Source: Laetiporus sulphureus 93-53
Taxonomy: Eukaryota; Basidiomycota; Agaricomycetes; Polyporales; Laetiporaceae
Direction: 5' to 3'
Assembly (NCBI RefSeq): GCF_001632365.1
Contig: NW_024468549.1
Location: 190,419-254,418 of the forward strand
DNA: 64,000 bases
Below the pieces are notes generated by a model that searched no databases, was not told the DNA's origin, and saw nothing but the letters and a program-made list of their open reading frames with translations. This document shows positions 46,085 through 58,509 of the stretch, piece after piece. The position numbers and the translations under genes are program-made. Position 1 is the stretch's first letter, and each line of letters starts with the position of its first letter.

Positions 46085-46725
46085 TTTATAACAGATGAAC
46101 AGAGAACAAGCTTGATCCTGCATTATATGTTTGATGCCTGGGCTTAGCAAGAGGCTTGATAAAGATGTTCATGGTCATATCACCTGTCAAACAATACTTT
46201 ACCTGAATAATTTCATCATTAACTTTCTCTCAGATGTAATGATGTTTTATATCAAAATGCTTTGATCGTGCATGAAATTGCAGATCTTTCACAATTGATA
46301 TAGCACTCATATTATCGCCGTTCAAAATTATCAGTTCAGTCTGTTCAAGACCTATTTCTTTGAATAGATTTTGCAGCCATACCATCTCTTTTGCGGCTTA
46401 AGCAAATGTCGTATATTCGGCTTCCATGGTAGATAATGCGACAGTGGATTGCTTCTTTGAGCTCCATGTTATCGCACCTGTGCCTACCAGGAAAACACAT
46501 CCTGAGGTCAATTTTAGATCTTCATTATTGGCAAAATTGGTGTCAGAATATCCCTCAAATTTACATTGTTTGAGGTATGGTTTCTTTTCTTTGAGACCAT
46601 ATATTATTCTGACATCTCGTGTGCCAGATAAATATCTGAGGATGCGCTTTGCGGCTGTCCAATGTGCTATGCCAGGATTGACAGTGAAAGAGCTTAATGA
46701 AAGTCAATACAATGAATCCTCACCT
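46085..46725 (-). pseudogene. Copia (Ty1) RNase H fragment
   Basis: Minus-strand reading: HWTAAKRILRYLSGTRDVRI (about 46650), GYSDTNFANNEDLKLTSGCV, GAITWSSKKQSTVALSTMEA, EYTTFA*AAKEMVWLQNLF, NGDNMSAISIVKDLQFHARS, KHFDIKHHYI. These are the standard blocks of the Ty1/Copia RNase H C-terminus of pol. One TAA near 46397 and a stop in HHYI*E break it. RT, integrase and LTRs are not found beside it, so this is a truncated remnant. Confidence 0.9.
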
Positions 46726-46739
46726 GTTTAACACCTTTT

Positions 46740-47429
46740 ACAATAGTTATTACTTAAGGTTAATCAGCATTGCAGCTCATCTTTGACACCTGTATAGTCA
46801 AAACCCAAAGTTTGAATAGCATAGTGTCATGAAAATACTATTTGTACTTGATAAAGCTCAAAGTTTGAAGTAAATACTATATGGAGAGATACTATTTCTA
46901 TCTGGTATAAGGGCTGATGCTGGTATAGTGTACTATAAGTCAACAGTTACAATACTGTATATGCATTTTGCACTCATCACTCATCTATAAAGCACCTCTT
47001 CAGTGCTACGTGCATAGGTAATTGAATGGTGTGTCTTACAGCACATGAAGATTGATAGTTCTATAGATATCTCTGTACATACAGTCAATACACTACATGA
47101 TGCAAAGAGGTATAAAGCTGTTGAAAAATCTAAGATACAAGTTGGTGCATGCAGGCATTCATTTAGCATATAAAGTGACATATAATAGGTCACACAGCAG
47201 ATAAGCTCAACTTGAATCAGCCCAGATTCAGAAATATGTGCATCATCACAGCATGAAATGCTTACAGAGATGAATTAATGAGCTTGGCTATGCTGGCTCT
47301 GAGAGAGGCAAAACAGTGACTTCAGAATGACTGAAGGTCAGATGCAAATGAAAAGAAGGGAAGGGCCAAAACATGCTATGAATTATACAGATTTATTAAT
47401 GTAACACATCTTAGAAACATCAAGAGTTT
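46740..47429. other. Unassigned spacer
   Basis: AT-rich, only short spurious open stretches. No repeat recognised. Confidence 0.3.
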
Positions 47430-47800
47430 TATATTTGTCAACATCCCTAACTTCTGAGCATTTATAACAAATCAGAAGCAAATTCAGCTAAATCCTGCTG
47501 TCTACATTGAAGAACAAGGCACAAAATATCACTTGTATGATATGATTTACTTTGGTGAGTTTCATTTCACTGCAAGGATTGTTGACATGAATGGTCCAAC
47601 ATAGTACAATGATGGAACTGTTACAGGTAATACTCCAACAGTAGAATACCCAGTGAAGATGGCACACCCTACTCTCCTCAACAAAGCACATGGTAGATTT
47701 ATCTCTGTAGCAATCTACACTAAAATCTGCTTAACCTGACCTTCAATAATGAAAGCACAGTCTGCTACATACCATCACCTTTCAACCATCTTCTTTGTCA
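47430..47800 (+). pseudogene. USP/C19-like peptidase fragment, copy D (best His-box)
   Basis: The plus strand reads YDMIYFGEFHFTARIVDMNG then PT*YNDGTVTGNTP, PVKMAHPTLLNKAH and VAIYTKICLT. The pattern IYFGxFHFTAR(I/V)xxxxGxxWYNDG matches the catalytic His region of ubiquitin-specific (C19) peptidases, in which the His of FHFTAR would be the general base. TAG at 47602-47604 stands where Trp is expected. The Cys-box part is not in this copy. Confidence 0.5.
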
Positions 47801-48018
47801 TAATATAATGTCACCTTCAATACAGCTGCTTCTCAAACAATCATACCATCCTTGATCCCTGTCAAAAAGACTGATATTTCAATGTGAGCAACAATATATA
47901 CCCCTCAATCAATGTGGCGAATATCATGATAAACTTATAAAATCAATCATGAAGAATATCAGGACCTCAGAAATTGTTTCTGCCAGAAATTGGCCTCTTA
48001 CCCAAGTATACACACTCA

Positions 48019-48470
48019 AAACATTCAAGTGGTCAATAATATCACTGTGTGCTAAGGTTTTCAGTTCAGCCACAGCAGCCCTGAATGTGAGTGTAACAGT
48101 TTTCTAAGGCTCTGCACACATCATTTATATCTTGTGATATGTCACTATTATGCCTTTCAACATCATCTGTCTCTGTATAAATGTTTTCAGTACAATACAA
48201 GAAACCCTTGTCATGTAGCCTCAGAATTACATAAGCCAAGGACTGTGGCTCAGCCACTGCAGGCAAATAAGGTCTTATCAATTTATTTAAGTGGCTGAAA
48301 ACTCGGACTATAACAGTTATAGATCTTGAATAAAAGATGTCATAACTTCAAAAAATGCTAAATGATACATTATCAAGATGGTACTATGCTATTGGGTCAC
48401 ATTATATACACCGAAAAATGTTTTACTTGTTTTGAAAGCATTCAGTTGATTTAATAAATAATCTCTGCAG
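48019..48470 (+). repeat. Repeat family C, copy 3
   Basis: Inverted match to 44546-44990. Its minus strand has a 71-codon open stretch (48281-48066, VAEPQSLAYVILRLHDKGF) that is also readable in copy 2, so the family may derive from a coding exon. Confidence 0.6.
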
Positions 48471-48599
48471 ATGCAGCACCCTCATTGGCCATGAATATAT
48501 GTACCTATTTGGATCAGCCACATTGTTATATTCAAACTCAGCTTCAAACTCAGCGCTCTATGTGAACAAATATATTGCAAATATTCCGCACTATAAGCA

Positions 48600-48890
48600 A
48601 GATGTTTTGAGGTCACAAAGCCTTAGAAAATGAAAAATGAGATGTTTTGCTTGTGTCACAATAAAATTGAGAGCGATTGGAGGTATTGTGCAAACAACAC
48701 CCAACTATGATGTGCAACTAACTAGTTGCACAAAGGTGCATGTCATAGTTTGATATTATTTGTGCATTGTGGCAACTGAAAGTGTGAGAATTTGGATGGC
48801 TGACATTCTGTGGCCTCAAATTCTCACTTTTCTGAGCTGGAAAATGGATCACATGTGGTTCTAATTGCAGAGCTGTGTTCAAACATTTAA
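48600..48890. repeat. Foldback element related to 32130-32370
   Basis: Centre 48711-48732 has perfect 10-bp arms TGTGCAACTA / TAGTTGCACA with a 2-nt centre; the flanks on both sides are inverted copies (CAATGCACAAATAATATC-like) shared with the other foldback. Confidence 0.6.
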
Positions 48891-49039
48891 AAAGGTCAAA
48901 ATATGGACCAGAATCTCTAACAATTTATCATGGTGGCTGAAGACTCAGATTGCCTCAACTATTCTGCTTGTATGGATGAAATGAGGAAATAGCATATAAA
49001 GTGAGGCATCAGCATGCAATCTACTCTATTGTACATGTT

Positions 49040-49340
49040 AAAGTTTCCAGTTGTCAACAATATCTAAGCCTGCTAAGGTTTTTCAGTTCAGCAACAGCAG
49101 CACTGAGTGTTATGGAAGAAATGCATTGTTGAAGCTGTACATAAATCATTTATATACTTCAGCATGTTCTATGAAGTCTTTAATTATCATTTCTCTTCTT
49201 CTATGCATTTTGCAAGCAATAGAAACACATGTAGCAAGCTCAGAAAACCATCAGCAACACTTAGAGCTGTGGCTCAGCCATCAAAGGCAAATATGGCCAA
49301 TCAATGTACTCCAGTGACAGAAAACTTTAATTGCATCGTT
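49040..49340 (+). repeat. Repeat family C, copy 4, diverged
   Basis: CTAAGGTTTTTCAGTTCAGC and AGAGCTGTGGCTCAGCCATC correspond to the ends of the family C copies at 48019 and 44990. Confidence 0.5.
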
Positions 49341-49494
49341 AGCTCTTGGTTTATATGCTCAGAATGAATGAATTGAAGTGCAGAACATTGAAATGTAAAG
49401 ATCTATTGTTCATTTCTGAAGTGAAAACTGTAGTAAGTCTGGAAAATGTTGTCTCATTGATTGTTCATGTTGCTATATCACATTGAATACATCA

Positions 49495-49925
49495 AAAAAT
49501 GATGAATATGATGGTTTGAATTACTTTCAAGCTATTGAATGCTGTAATTTGGATCGCTTTCAAGTCATTGACTATAATGATTTCAATGACTTTGAAGGCA
49601 TCAGCTCTATAAGGCAGTAACCCTAGCAATTTCAGTGCTGTGATTGGCCCTGAATATTTGCATCTGTTTGAATCAGCTGCATCGTGCAGGTTCCAACTCC
49701 GGCTTGTATGCTCACTACAAAAGATAACAAATTCAAGTAAGAAGAAAATGTTACTCAGTAAGAAAATTTTGAAGGAAGGGCCCTCTCCTAACCTCAGAAC
49801 AGGGGCAGAAAATGAAATCACTTTGTAATGGTCCACTGTCCCATGCTTTGCATAAGTGTTCCATGGGGATAAAAAAACATAACATAGATGCCCTAAGTGC
49901 TCAGTGTCACACAATCTCTTTCTTC
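49495..49925 (-). repeat. Repeat family D, copy 4
   Basis: Reverse complement of 37040-37430 and 31330-31700; the 3' side joins a CACTG right arm at about 49930. Confidence 0.65.
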
Positions 49926-49929
49926 GTAT

Positions 49930-50255
49930 CTCATAAATTATAATTCTAATATTGGCTTAGTGTGAAATGATAATAATGTGACATAGTCACAATACATTCA
50001 TTATCTTTGATAAGACAAGAAAGAAACAGGATTTTAAAACTCTCTATTTTAACAGTCTAAAAAATTATAAAATGATTGCTGATATGTCATCCAATCATTT
50101 TTCAATCTTTTTATCATCTTTAACAAGAAAAGATGTTAACAATATCTTGAATCCTTTTATCACAAATTGACAGTAAAGATGCTGAAAAGATTTGAACTTT
50201 TTCTTCAATATTTTTACCATCTTTCACCTCAAATTATTGATTGTTTCATCCAGTA
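49930..50255 (-). mobile_element. CACTG element copy 7, right arm
   Basis: Right arm from TTGGCTTAGTGTGAAATGATA to TTTCATCCAGTA at 50255, followed by AGA. The left arm at 42615 is preceded by AAA (two of three match), so the two may be the ends of a single 7.6-kb element swollen by later insertions. Confidence 0.7.
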
Positions 50256-51559
50256 AGACAAAACTCAAATCTCTCAGCCAAGCAATCACATACTGCAGCA
50301 TCTGCACAGAAGAACTGATGCTGAATGATTATAAACTTGGATCAAAACCTGGCATGCTGTGAAAAAATCCAGTAGCCATGAGTTGACAGACTCATTGATC
50401 TGGTGAGCACTGGCATATCATAATTTCATTTGGCCTATCTGCGATTTTCTATGAAAAACAACAATGCATGAGGTGCACCACTGTGGCCCATTCTAAGATC
50501 ATATACTAAACTATGAGCACTGTGTCCTCTGCACTGTGTGCTATGTCAAGGAGTCTCTCAAACACATCCTCCTTGCATGCTCTATGGTTGGCTATCAATT
50601 GGTCTGAGACCTGGCTCAATGGCTGTGGAAGAAAAAACACTGTAATTGGTCATGAAGGTGTGCTAGGATGTGGGCTGATGTCTTTTGATGATGATGAAGG
50701 CTGATGTCAATTAGGTGCTACTCAGTAGTACATGCATATATTGTGTCCTCATCTCTAAGTTGGCATATCTCATACAGAATCTATGTAATGAATGAATGAA
50801 CAGGTATAGCAATAACTAATCCTGGGAGGACACTCTTCTAGTGCAATGTGTAACTGCTGGGCTGGTTTGCTGATCACTCATCTGATGCTAGAATGAGCAA
50901 TACCCCATAAGTGCTTTCTCTAAAAGGCCCTTTATGAGAACACAGTGCTTAGCATATGGAACGAGGTGCTGCTGAATGATCACACTCAACCTGATAATTT
51001 AATTATAAGAGAGGGAGATTTAAGTGAATATTAATTAATTGTAGAGTTGCTGACTTAGGTCTAGCCTCAGTGATGGCTGTTTCTGAGTCTCACAATAATC
51101 TGTGAGCATGCGTAAATGCATTTTCTCTCTGAAGCTCTTTTTCCTTGCAGGTGAAACTCTGTTGACCCCTGGTCTGGCAGGATTAATCTGCAATTTACTC
51201 CTTCCAGGTCCCATCAAAGGCACTTTAGAAAAAAAAACTCTGATGTGATGTCACATAATCAGTCACATTGCCAGAATGTCATATTTCACATTTTGCCCAG
51301 CATGCTAATCTGATCAGTGCAAATTGTGTTGTAAGTGTCACTTTAAGTGGCTGCTAAGCATGACATCTGACAAGTCCAGGTTCAGCAATTCTCTGTGCCA
51401 ACCTTGTTATGCTGATGCTCCTCTCTTCCATTCTCTCTCTTCAGAGATCTATCATGGGGCTTAAAAGGTCTTAGAAAATTTAATATATCTTCTCTAATTT
51501 ACACCAAAATATGGTTGGCTCACTCAAGGTATGCTTGAATAAGGCCATCAAGGTGCTTG
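50256..51559. other. Unassigned region
   Basis: No recognised gene. Short open stretches at 50513-50704 (plus) and 51035-51223 (minus) lack motifs. Confidence 0.3.
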
Positions 51560-52180
51560 TACAGGCTAGGGCTCAGCATGTATTGAATATGGATACAGTC
51601 ATATTTATATATGAAAAATATAAATATAATTATAAATTATACAATTAAATATAAGAAGAATCATATATAATAAGGGCCATATCTTCTCATACAACCTTAT
51701 TCTGCTGCAATAACTATATTAGATAAAAATAACTCTTGTTCAAATTTTCAATTACCAGTTGGCTATCTCTGTGAGTGTATGCATAGACCTAGACTACTGG
51801 GTCATGTGACTTGTGTAATACTCTGAAATGTGACCTTTGCAGATTATGCCCCAACCAGCCAATTCTGCATCCTAAAAGAGCAATTAAACATAATTTAGTA
51901 ATTATAAATTCAATAATATGAATGAACAGTTTTGTAATATTTTGACATTATGGTCATAAAACATGTATATCAACAGATATGGTATGGTATAAACCATATC
52001 CAGGATTTGCTGACCTGCTTATGGTATAGGCCATATTTGTTTTCTATCAATTATATAGCATAATATTACAGTATAGTGCTGAGCCCTAGTACAGGCTATG
52101 AAAATGCTTGTACAAGGCCATCAATGTGCTTGTACAGGCTATCAAAATGCTTGTACAAGACCATTAAGATAGCTGTAGGT
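51520..52180 (+). repeat. GCTTGTACAAGGCCATCAA minisatellite, split by a MITE
   Basis: Units alternate GCTTGTACAGGCTATCAAAAT and GCTTGTACAAGGCCATCAAGGT. The array is interrupted between 51567 and 52088 by a MITE. Confidence 0.75.
51567..52088. mobile_element. hAT-type MITE, 522 bp, with perfect 8-bp target duplication
   Basis: Ends TAGGGCTCAGCA and TGCTGAGCCCTA (12-bp inverted repeats); flanked on both sides by GTACAGGC (51559-51566 and 52089-52096). The interior is AT-rich without coding capacity. TIR type and 8-bp duplication are those of hAT elements. Confidence 0.88.
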
Positions 52181-55100
52181 TTCAGAAGATTTCATATGTG
52201 ATATTCAAATGTACTGTATCCCTGCTACAAGACATTAAGCCATTTAATCACTGACATCACAATGTTTCATTTTTCCTAATACACTTATTGCAGCAGATAT
52301 AGCAAATTCAGATACACCAAGTGAAATCAATCATTGGATGAGATAAGTGAGAAAACTGTATGTCATGATTGATATTAGCATAAAATATGCATTACAATGT
52401 CATAAAGGTGACCTACTAGCTCAGCAAATGCTTTTAAAATTCTGATCACAGCACACTTGTGCTCTATGTTCAGATGCTTCTAAATTATCTATGCATCTAG
52501 TTCATCACAAAGAATCGCATACTTCTACCACATCATTTCTTTCACCAACTATGCCTGCTGATAATTCTATGCAGTTTGACTACTCGAAGCAAAGTGATTG
52601 AGATTTTCTGATGTCTTGAAAGGATTTCTGGACATCATTTTAAGCAATGGCTGATATCTTTGCATGAAACACTGCAACTGCTGCAATAATTTTTATGACA
52701 TCAGAATTAGTCACATTTGCATAAAAGTACCACAAATGAACATTGAACATCATTCAGTATTTGTGGCACTTCTCGATGACACATATCAGAGGGTCCAAAG
52801 ATCACTGTTTCATATGATAGTGTGTCTTCATGAAGTCTTGAAGATTTTGCCACTGCACATGATAGTTGACAAGAATAAGTGTGATCATATCATGCTCAGT
52901 CAAGCACCCAAAATGATGAAATGCATCTGCAAGTTCCACGAGATTCAGATGGCCACATTTCTTTAAATACTGTGACACATGGTCTGTGCATGCATCAGAA
53001 TAGCAATTTCAATTTCAAATGTAAAGGGTTTATACTATAATGATGCACTGACTGCTAACTGTGATTTATCTCCTGAACATTACTTTCTGACTCCTTGACA
53101 GGTTCTGATAGAATAAAGCATACTTAGCAATACTCCTTAGCCCTAAGTATTAGAACCAACATACTGAATGACCTCCTACTCATATCTAGTATGAGAGTCT
53201 GAAGTGATATTTGATCACTGCTGACACCAAGCTGTCCTAGCAAAAAAAAAGTGAGCCTTACACTTCTCCTTCATGTGTTGCTGAAAAACTATGAGAAACT
53301 ATTGTGAGGTTAATCACAACATGTACCTTCATTTAATGCAGTATTGCAAACTGAAAACCACATTCTCACAGGCAGTGAAAAAGGCCCATCAAGATTTATT
53401 TTACCACCACAAGGGCAGCAGAGCCCTTATAAACTGCTTCAACTAGTGAAATATGCTTGAGTTGACAGTGGGCAGCAGGGCTCCCACTATATTTCTCATT
53501 GCAAGTCTTGCACTTGTTGAGTTTTCTATCTTTGTGATTGTTTATATGATGCTTTCTCTTCAGCAGGATGTCTAATTAACTGCTATAATGATGCAGTTGA
53601 GCAAATTATCATTGATGAGCTCACCTACAAGTCAGAGAAGGGTCAAGTATATGTGGTGACAGCTCACAACATACAGAAGAAATTGGTTGAGACTCATGTC
53701 AGAAGGCTCATGTATTTCATATAAAAATCAACATCAGAAAACTCAAATTTGCTTGTTTTCACTTGTCAAAATTAAACAAAACAACAAGTCTGAAAAGTTT
53801 TAAATTTTTTTGTTTTAAACTTTTCTCTAATTTTTACAGTTACTTTTTGTTTCACTTATACAAGCTATTACTGGTCAACTTCAGAATTACAACTTTTTCA
53901 GATTTAAGTTTCAGAAGATTCATTTAGACAAAATCATTGATACATAAATGCAAGCATTTTTACCAGACATATAAGAATTTAAAAATGTTTAGAGAGAGTT
54001 AATCTTATTGTATAGCTAGATGAAAGAGAAAATGCCATTCAGGTCTACTGCTGTAGGAGTGATAGAATGTGACAGAGAAACTTATCAAGAGACAGACTCA
54101 GATAAAGCTCAGTGTTCTCAATTCTTGCCTTTCTCATTTTTTTTATGCTTCTGTTGCAGCCTATTTTTGAAAGTAATTCACTAGTCATACAGGCTGTCAT
54201 GTGTTTTCACTTTGCAGTGCATATATTTCTAAGTCAGCATCTGAAGTCATCACAAGCTGTGCTAAGAACACTTCATTATCAAGACTGAGCTCGATAAATG
54301 CATGTATAACATGCAGAGATGGTTGGTGATCTTCAATTAGGCTTTGAAGCTATCAAGTGCTGAGCTCAGATTCTGCCATGGGTCTTCTTGGATGAATTGG
54401 CCACCCTTGCAAGTGATGACAGTAGTATATAAGTGAAGCAATTATATTTTTCCTATCTGCTATAGTATTACATGAGGGCTATGAGAAGTCTCACTGATAC
54501 CTTCTGATTGCTCGAATGCATGAGCACATCTTGGATATAAATTTGAGTGGCCAATGCTCATGTCAGCTTCATGGCACAACCCTCCAGTGAGCATTGCAGA
54601 GAGGGAAGCTATAAGCCTATCTTGTTTGAGATATATCTTTGATACAATAATCAAGACTTACCAAAATTTATTGGTACAACTGAATATATGCACGTAGCAG
54701 CTATGCGAGGCATGTGAGTGATGAAACCAACATGCAAAGTGGTACATGCTTCACCTTTACCGATCACACATAACCACATTTCTCCTGCACAGTACTCCCT
54801 GCTCTACCATTACACTAGCTTCAGGCATATTTCATGCTCAACACTTCCTCCATCAGTGTTCATCTCTTTGTTAGCGGAGGTGAACAACAGTGTGAGAGGT
54901 GGTATAGGAGATGGTTCAGAGATAGCCGTGAAACTATTACTGGCTGATCGTGTAATTGCACTCAATAGTGTGCTGGCACTGTTCAAGCTGAGCAGACCTT
55001 TGGTTTAGACAGACTGTCATGGTTGCCGCTGTCAAACTTGCTCCATAGATGTCCAGGATTGATAAGGTGCTTGTTGAACTGAGGAATTCACCACATGTCC

Positions 55101-55899
55101 GATTGGTGGTTCTTCCTGTGCATGGAATTGACAGTATTGAACTCATGAGAGTGCAGGATCGTGTGAAGAATGGGAAATGAATGTGGTGAACTGAGAGAGC
55201 GTGTCCAGGAGTGTATCGATTGAGATACTAGATTAGTAGTTTGTGTTTTGGAGGTGCCCCTGAGTGATTGAGAGTTGCCGTTGTTTTTGGCTAAGTACTA
55301 TGTATGCAGGTTCAGAGAGAAGGCAACAACGTTGGACTCAAACATACCTCTGAGTACTCGCTCACCCAGGTGTACTGCTCAGTACCCTGTGCATTGAATT
55401 GAAAATCAACCTAGCTGTATCCCACTATCATGTTCATGTGACTCACCATGAACAGCAGGTGCTCACAAAAGTGTGTGAGCCCCGGCATGTCTTCCTGCAG
55501 CTGTACTTGTCCACTTGTGCACTGCAATCATCGTGTACCTCTAGCAAACTTGTAAGTTCAGATGTTAGTGGTGAAGCACATTAATAGCTCCACAATGGCA
55601 CTCAATCCTCTAGGTATGAGCTCAATATCATTATGCTGCACATGCAGTCAGTGATCGTCAATCATGCACTCATGATGAGAACATATCTTGATAGTGCCTT
55701 CTTCAAGCAGACTCGACGTGATAATTCAATTCTCCTCACACACATATCCTGACTCGAAGACCTTCATCACGCACTTCCGCTCATCTGACTTGACCTCGAC
55801 CTTCTTGGGATCTCATGGTCTAAGCATAGCATGAGCACAGCAAAGATGAGTTCAGTGTCCAGGGACCTCGATAGAGTTGTTTAGATGTAGTCAAACTAC
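52181..55899. other. Mostly unassigned AT-rich region with weak coding traces
   Basis: A 100-codon open stretch at 52664-52966 (plus, VALLDDTYQRVQRSLFHMIV) and coding-like pieces at 53340-53440 and 53580-53720 (EQIIIDELTYKSEKGQVYVV) hint at an old plus-strand gene with stops throughout. 54718-55008 (plus) is open and moderately GC-rich (AEVNNSVRGGIGDGSEIAVK). No domain recognised; no repeats from elsewhere in the window seen. Confidence 0.3.
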
Positions 55900-57120
55900 C
55901 AAGATACATATGTACAACTCGAGGTCCGCTATTCATTAATAAGTGCCACCCTCAGATCCTGTTGTACAATGCCCACCGATTGCTAGGGCATGTTGCTATG
56001 ATCATCTGACCTGGCCACTTCTCCTCACTTCTGACAAGAGCGTATTTGAGTGCTGCGCACACTCTCCTTCCAACAATCTTTGGCTGCAGCATGAGCAAGA
56101 GAGTCTCTTCTGGTGTGAGGATGTTGTATGTGAACTGCAGAAAGGGAATGGCATTGAAGATGAGCTCGAGCAGTGCAGAGTTGACCTTCACAATCTCAGC
56201 ACACAGAGAGGATGGCAGGAGGTGCCATGTGAGAAAGTGCATTGTGCCGAGGGAAAGAAGAAGGGGCGCATTGTGTAGGGAGGCAGTGGCTATGATCGAG
56301 GCAAAACTGGCAAGTCTCATGAACTAAAGGACCATGAAGGGGATGCAAGCCCACGTTAGGTTAGATGACAAAAAGTCATGGTCTGATGGTGCACCATGCT
56401 ATCCAGACACACCAAATATGAATACTTTCACACTGCCTACCCATTTCCCAGGATGGAGAAAGCCCCATGCTGCTGAAGGGGCCTGCATCTTCGTATGTAG
56501 CATCTAAGAACAGATTTTGGGTGAAGAGGCTGAGTGCAGTGGTTAGAAGCCCTGCCGGGAGGTAGCAACTTGCTAGAAGGTGGTGATGGATGGAATCTAT
56601 GAATAATTGAACAAGGGCTCAGTATATGTGACTCACTGGATCAAAAAGACCTGCCTTGGCTGTGGCGATGAGATCAATGTGTGTGAGCATAAATTAATGA
56701 AGTGTGGTATGCGAGTTCTCTCAGTAACCTTCAGTGACGTAGGCACCTACCAAACAAACAAGATCAGAGCAAGCCCTTGCTGACTGCTGCGAAGCTTTTG
56801 CAGATAATGATGTGAAGCAATGGCAGGTGTGAGGCACAGTGATGCTGGATGTGAAAATTGAACGTATGCATGTCAGAAGCATATATATGTGCATGAAACA
56901 TGAGAATAATGGACAATTTATGTATGTTAATAGTGAGATCATGATCATTGGACTGGCGGGACACATAGCACTGTACCAGGGACTTGTTGATGGCTCTATA
57001 AATGGTCACAGTGGAGAACAGCAGGAGAGTTGCACATCGCGCAGTGAAGGGAGTAGCTAGGAGCAGCAGCAGAGAGCGAATCTGAAAAAGGGGGGGGTCT
57101 TGTTGTTGATGCACACCCTG
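55900..57120 (-). pseudogene. Unrecognised minus-strand gene relic, possibly membrane-associated
   Basis: Coding-like stretches on the minus strand: 57114-56764 (hydrophobic start LLLLLATPFTARCATLLLFS), a segment near 56500 (EDAGPFSSMGLSPSWEMGRQ) and 56320-55952 (TYNILTPEETLLLMLQPKIV, ending SNRWALYNRI). These could be exons of one gene. The opposite strand of the last part is also open, so strand is not certain. Family not recognised. Confidence 0.4.
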
Positions 57121-57384
57121 TGTTATAAGGCCATGTACATTAAGGTTTGTCTTGGTGCTTGATCAAACATGCAAGCAAGATGTGTCTGTGGCGTCACTGG
57201 TGTGTATGATGGTCAAACTGTACAAATATTATTTCTGCACATGCGTGCACTGAAATAGTCATGCATGTACAAATACATGAAATCGTGCATGCAAATATAT
57301 AAAATCGTGCACATACAAATATTATTCAGTGTGATGAAGTAGCGCAATATGTGCTATAGAACAAACATTACTACGATGATATCA
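57121..57384. other. Intergenic with ACATACAAATA-type short repeats
   Basis: 57230-57330 has a few direct repeats of CATGCATGTACAAATA / ATCGTGCA. Nothing else seen. Confidence 0.4.
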
Positions 57385-58440
57385 TCAATTCATGAGAGGA
57401 TTGTCCAGCTGTTCTATCTCATAGGTAGACAGCTTCGTGATTGCAGCCTGAATGCATCTCTCCCCTGCCCAGAATGCATCAGAATCCTGTACCACCTGTA
57501 CAGCCACCTCCCGGCATTCAGCTGTCATGCCATCCAAGTTGATTTTCATGACAGCATCTTCTCCATCAGTGAGCCTGAGTGCAAGATCCAGATCTGGATG
57601 CAGTAGCTGCTGCCCAATCTTGTGCAGCCATTTGTCCTGCCAGATAAGCATGCAATGAGTATGATCCATACACTCGGGTGCCTTGTGGTCATCAATATTT
57701 GAAGGAACCACAGCGAGTGTCTTCCGAATCTTCTTTACCTTCACTTTGGCTCATGCCAGTAGGTCATAGGTCAGCCACCCAACCATCTCCAGTCCTGATC
57801 CATCAGATCCTTCAATGGGGTCACCATTAGGACCCAGAATGCAGGAAGCATCCAGTTTTGCAGCCCATAGATCCATTCAACTCGAAGCCAAAGGGCAGGA
57901 TGCAACTTCCACTCAATCTCCTTCAGATGGAATATGGCCCAGTTCCATGCACTTTCACCTTCTCATTGTGACACCAGTTTTAGGACAGCAATCAAGTAGT
58001 CACACTCATACAGTGATGGCTGCAACCTTGATGTGTTCTGTAAGTCTCATACTGCCATGCAAACTGCCGTGCAAATCACACGTAAACACTCACTTGCCAT
58101 AGACATACTCCAACAGGTATTCAAACTCCTTTGCTGTTGCTTGAGGGATGATTGTGGGTGCATCATCTGAGTAACCATCTCGTGTTATCCCTTGTGGCAG
58201 GGCACTGATGTCTGCCCACATGTTGACACCTCGTGTTCTCAAAATCAGGGTGTGGATCTTGTACAACACATTCTCAGCCTAAAGCCATCCTTCACATCAG
58301 CATCTGACCTCAAAGCATTGTCAGATCAGATGCACAAACCTGGCAAATATGATCATCTGTGTCAAAGTAGTACTTCTCTGATCATTTGACAGAAGTCTCT
58401 GTAGCATCCTGTATGGTGCTTAGACCATCAGAGCAGCTGA
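57385..58440 (-). pseudogene. BTB/POZ-domain protein pseudogene (agaricomycete type)
   Basis: Minus strand. Exon 1 ends SEKYYFDTDDHICQ (about 58345); after an intron of about 60 nt comes AENVLYKIHTLILRTRG (58280), then ATAKEFEYLLEYVYGK (58140), the BTB core. A further exon reads YLIAVLKLVSQ*EGESAWNW, IFHLKEIEWKLHPALWLRVE, YGLQNWMLPAFWVLM (about 57970-57830). The C-terminal exon is open over 119 codons (57744-57385): HTHCMLIWQDKWLHKIGQQLLH...GMTAECREVAVQVVQDSDAF. This layout matches fungal BTB proteins that are multicopy in Agaricomycetes. BTB domains mediate dimerisation and, in many, Cullin-3 adaptor function. Stops (TGA) make it likely dead. It is divergent from the integrase-like gene, starts about 100 bp apart. 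Confidence 0.7.
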
Positions 58441-58509
58441 TGGTCATGTAAAATCCAGAAATTTGATAAAGACAGCCAGTAGAGGCTATAGTTGACTATA
58501 TGGAGTGAT

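Larger units (their letters stand above)
43253..48006. mobile_element. Putative 4.75-kb element or nested cluster bounded by CTTGAGTAAG / CTTACCCAAG ends and TATA flanks
   Basis: Left end CTTGAGTAAGAGGGCC at 43253 and right end GGCCTCTTACCCAAG at 48006 are inverted; TATA stands immediately outside both (43249-43252, 48007-48010). Peptidase-like relics sit inside both ends in opposite orientation (43740-44060 minus; 47430-47800 plus). It encloses a family C repeat and a Copia fragment, so it is either one element with long inverted arms that later received insertions, or two copies in inverted order. It in turn splits CACTG copy 7. Confidence 0.5.

Noticed and set aside
51600..52080. AT-rich stretch as a replication origin
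   Set aside because: It is the interior of a hAT-type MITE with clear ends and target duplication; no independent evidence for an origin.
54937..55146. Minus-strand 69-codon stretch as a secreted peptide
   Set aside because: No clear signal peptide or cysteine pattern, and the plus strand is equally open.
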